NCBI RefSeq assembly: GCF_000688475.1
Contig: NZ_JIAN01000005.1
Coordinates: 186,001 to 250,000 of the forward strand
Reading direction: 5' to 3'
Origin: Cellulomonas sp. URHE0023
GTDB lineage: Bacteria; Actinomycetota; Actinomycetes; Actinomycetales; Cellulomonadaceae
Length of the DNA stretch: 64,000 nt
The translations under genes and the position numbers were made by a program. This document shows positions 62,001 to 64,000 of the stretch, in pieces; position 1 is the stretch's first letter, and each line of letters opens with the position of its first letter. The notes beneath the pieces are model-generated. The model was given only the letters and a program-made list of their open reading frames with translations. It did no database searches and was not told the origin of the DNA.

Positions 62001-64000
62001 GTGGCACGCACCATCTACGTGACCTCACCCGAGGGCGACACCGGCAAGTCTGTGGTCGCCCTCGGGCTGGTCGACCTCCTCACGCGCACCGTGCAGAGGG
62101 TCGGCGTGTTCCGCCCGATCGCCCGCTCGACCGCGGTCCGCGACTTCGTCCTCGAGCTCCTGCTGCAGCGGGACGGTGTGGATCTCAGCTACGACGAGTG
62201 CATCGGTGTGACGTACGAGCAGGTCCGTCAGGACCCGGAGGCTGCGCTCTCCCAGATCGTGTCGCGCTACCACGACGTCGAGCGGCGCTGCGATGTCGTC
62301 GTGGTCGTCGGCACCGACTACACCGACGTCGCAGGTCCGACCGAGCTCGCGTACAACGCGCGGATCGCCGCCAACCTCGGCGCCCCTGTCGTCCTCGTCG
62401 TCAACGGGGCCGGCCGCTCGCCGTCCGAGATCGCCCAGGTCGCGGACGTCGTGGTGACCGAGATGGAGGCGAACTACGCACAGGTGGTCTCGGTCATCGC
62501 GAACCGCTGCAGCGGACGCGATCTCGACGCCATCCGCGAGGCGCTCAAGATCAAGGCCGGCTGGGCGATCCCCGAGAACTCCTTGCTCACGGCGCCCACG
62601 ATGCGACAGCTGACCGACGCCGTCAGCGGTCGCGTGATCGCCGGCGACGAGGCGCTGCTCTCCCGCGAGGTGCTCGACGTGATGGTGGGCGCCATGTCGA
62701 TCGAGCACCTCATCGACCGGCTGGCCGACGGATCCGTCGTCATCACGCCCGGCGACCGCTCGGACGTGCTGCTGGGTCTGCTCATGGCGCACCAGGCGGA
62801 GGGCTTCGCGTCGCTCGCCGGGATCATCCTCAACGGCGGGTTCCTTCCCTCGCCGTCGGTGATGCGGCTGATCGAGGGCCTCGGGACCAAGCTGCCGATC
62901 ATCAGCACGAACCTCGGCACGTTCAGGTCCGCGAGCGCGGTCGGTGACACGCACGGACACCTGAGCGGCCACTCGCAGCGCAAGGTCGACACGGCGCTGT
63001 CCCTCTTCGAGCAGCACGTCGACGGCGCAGCCCTGCTGGCCGCGCTCGACGTCGAACGGCCTGAGGTCGTCACGCCGCTCATGTTCGAGTACGCGCTGCT
63101 GGCCCGGGCCCGAGCCGACCGGAAGCACGTCGTGCTCCCCGAGGGGGACGACGACCGTGTCCTGCGTGCTGCCTCGACCCTTCTGCAGCGCGGCGTCGCA
63201 CAGATCACGATCCTCGGCGACGAGCCGACCATCCGTGCACGTGCCACCGAGCTCGGCCTCGACCTCGAGGACGCCGCGGTGGTGAGCGCGCACGACCCCG
63301 TGCTGCTCGAGCGCTTCGCGGTCGAGTACACCGAGATGCGCAAGCACAAGGGCATGACGGTCGAGCGTGCGCGCGAGATCGTCTCGTCGGTCTCGTACTT
63401 CGGCACCATGATGGTCAAGCTCGGGCTCGCGGACGGCATGGTCTCGGGTGCCGCCCACACGACCGCGCACACCATCAAGCCGTCCTTCGAGATCATCAAG
63501 ACGTCGCCCGGCGTCTCCAACGTGTCGAGCTGCTTCCTGATGTGCCTCGAGGACCGGGTCCTGGTCTACGCCGACTGCGCGGTGATCCCCGACCCGACCG
63601 CCGAGCAGCTCGCCGACATCGCGATCTCGTCGGCCGGTACCGCCGCCCAGTTCGGCATCGAGCCGCGCATCGCGATGCTGTCCTACTCGACCGGCGAGTC
63701 CGGCTCGGGTGCCGACGTGGAGAAGGTCCGCGAGGCGACCGCTCTGGTCCGAGCACGGCGACCGGACCTGTCCGTCGAGGGCCCGATCCAGTACGACGCC
63801 GCAGTGGACGCCAGCGTCGCGCAGACCAAGTTGCCCGACTCCGCCGTGGCCGGTCGGGCGACCGTGTTCGTCTTCCCCGACCTGAACACCGGCAACAACA
63901 CGTACAAGGCCGTGCAGCGTTCGGCGGGCGCCGTCGCCATCGGCCCTGTGCTGCAAGGGCTGCGCGCACCGGTCAACGACCTCTCGCGTGGTGCGCTCGT
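62001..64000 (+). CDS. pta: Phosphate acetyltransferase, 3' end beyond window
   Basis: The first 666 codons of a long-form Pta (about 690-700 residues) are visible from GTG 62001. The N-terminal P-loop domain begins VARTIYVTSPEGDTGKSVVALGL. A DRTGG-type central domain spans about 215-330. The C-terminal PTA domain (from about 360) shows HVVLPEGDDDRVLRAA, MVSGAAHTTAHTIKPSFEIIKT, AMLSYSTGESGSGADVEKV and FPDLNTGNNTYKAVQRSAGAVAIGPVLQGL. AGGAG precedes the start. It interconverts acetyl phosphate and acetyl-CoA and is coupled with xfp in one operon. The frame is open at the right edge; ackA often follows but cannot be seen. Confidence 0.96.
   Translation, partial: MARTIYVTSPEGDTGKSVVALGLVDLLTRTVQRVGVFRPIARSTAVRDFVLELLLQRDGVDLSYDECIGVTYEQVRQDPEAALSQIVSRYHDVERRCDVVVVVGTDYTDVAGPTELAYNARIAANLGAPVVLVVNGAGRSPSEIAQVADVVVTEMEANYAQVVSVIANRCSGRDLDAIREALKIKAGWAIPENSLLTAPTMRQLTDAVSGRVIAGDEALLSREVLDVMVGAMSIEHLIDRLADGSVVITPGDRSDVLLGLLMAHQAEGFASLAGIILNGGFLPSPSVMRLIEGLGTKLPIISTNLGTFRSASAVGDTHGHLSGHSQRKVDTALSLFEQHVDGAALLAALDVERPEVVTPLMFEYALLARARADRKHVVLPEGDDDRVLRAASTLLQRGVAQITILGDEPTIRARATELGLDLEDAAVVSAHDPVLLERFAVEYTEMRKHKGMTVERAREIVSSVSYFGTMMVKLGLADGMVSGAAHTTAHTIKPSFEIIKTSPGVSNVSSCFLMCLEDRVLVYADCAVIPDPTAEQLADIAISSAGTAAQFGIEPRIAMLSYSTGESGSGADVEKVREATALVRARRPDLSVEGPIQYDAAVDASVAQTKLPDSAVAGRATVFVFPDLNTGNNTYKAVQRSAGAVAIGPVLQGLRAPVNDLSRGAL

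Noticed and set aside
1..64000. Mobile elements, CRISPR arrays, tRNA or rRNA genes, or a defence island.
   Set aside because: No transposase, integrase, repeat-spacer pattern, cloverleaf or nuclease/toxin cluster was found. Gene content and codon use are uniform throughout.

Overview
This window is a stretch of chromosome from a high-GC Gram-positive actinobacterium, most likely Cellulomonas or a close relative. That placement is an inference. It rests on the very high GC content, many GTG starts, GTGA/ATGA/TGATG gene overlaps, and families typical of the group: DUF3017 and DUF3817 proteins, a PspC-domain kinase, a phosphoketolase/Pta pair and a secreted amylopullulanase. The gene content is a dense core genome. 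I saw no rRNA, tRNA, CRISPR array, phage or insertion sequence.

Layout. Positions 1-2121 hold a small membrane protein (cut by the window edge) and a NarL-type two-component system. Positions 2195-4921 encode a large surface protein with a sortase-like tail. Positions 4988-10951 carry xthA, a VOC protein, glyA-folD under a ZTP riboswitch, a membrane-anchored unknown, a GNAT protein and purU. Positions 11320-18758 form a sugar-uptake region: an orphan glucose/mannose-type binding lipoprotein, a lone CUT2 ATPase, a ROK regulator and a chvE-mmsA-mmsB type monosaccharide ABC operon. A 1936-residue secreted amylase-pullulanase follows (19130-24940), with a promoter that looks maltose-regulated. 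Positions 25248-29643 contain a DUF167 protein, a membrane protein, mdh, icd and an aquaporin. Positions 29714-37966 contain DUF3017, a ferredoxin reductase, purH (second ZTP riboswitch), purN, two membrane proteins and sucCD. Positions 38122-44553 contain an OmpA-domain lipoprotein, a leaderless HTH/Clp_N gene pair behind twin operators, pcrA and small membrane proteins. Positions 44597-48870 are a LiaFSR-like envelope-stress locus. Positions 48917-59231 contain membrane proteins, a glycosyltransferase, DUF3817, guaA, two DUF3592-like paralogues, a heterodimeric ABC exporter, arfB and SURF1. Positions 59499-64000 hold xfp and pta, the latter cut by the window edge.

Functional themes. One is one-carbon/purine metabolism (glyA, folD, purU, purH, purN, guaA), with two independent ZTP riboswitches. 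A second is the TCA cycle (mdh, icd, sucC, sucD); icd and sucC share a palindromic promoter element at the same distance from the start codon. A third is carbohydrate use: starch/pullulan hydrolysis outside the cell, monosaccharide ABC uptake, and the phosphoketolase-acetyl phosphate route inside. A fourth is envelope sensing by two two-component systems. The strongest candidates for under-described biology are the HTH/Clp_N module with its twin operators, the PspC/LiaF locus with an 11-residue Thr-Gln repeat protein, and the shared TCA palindrome.
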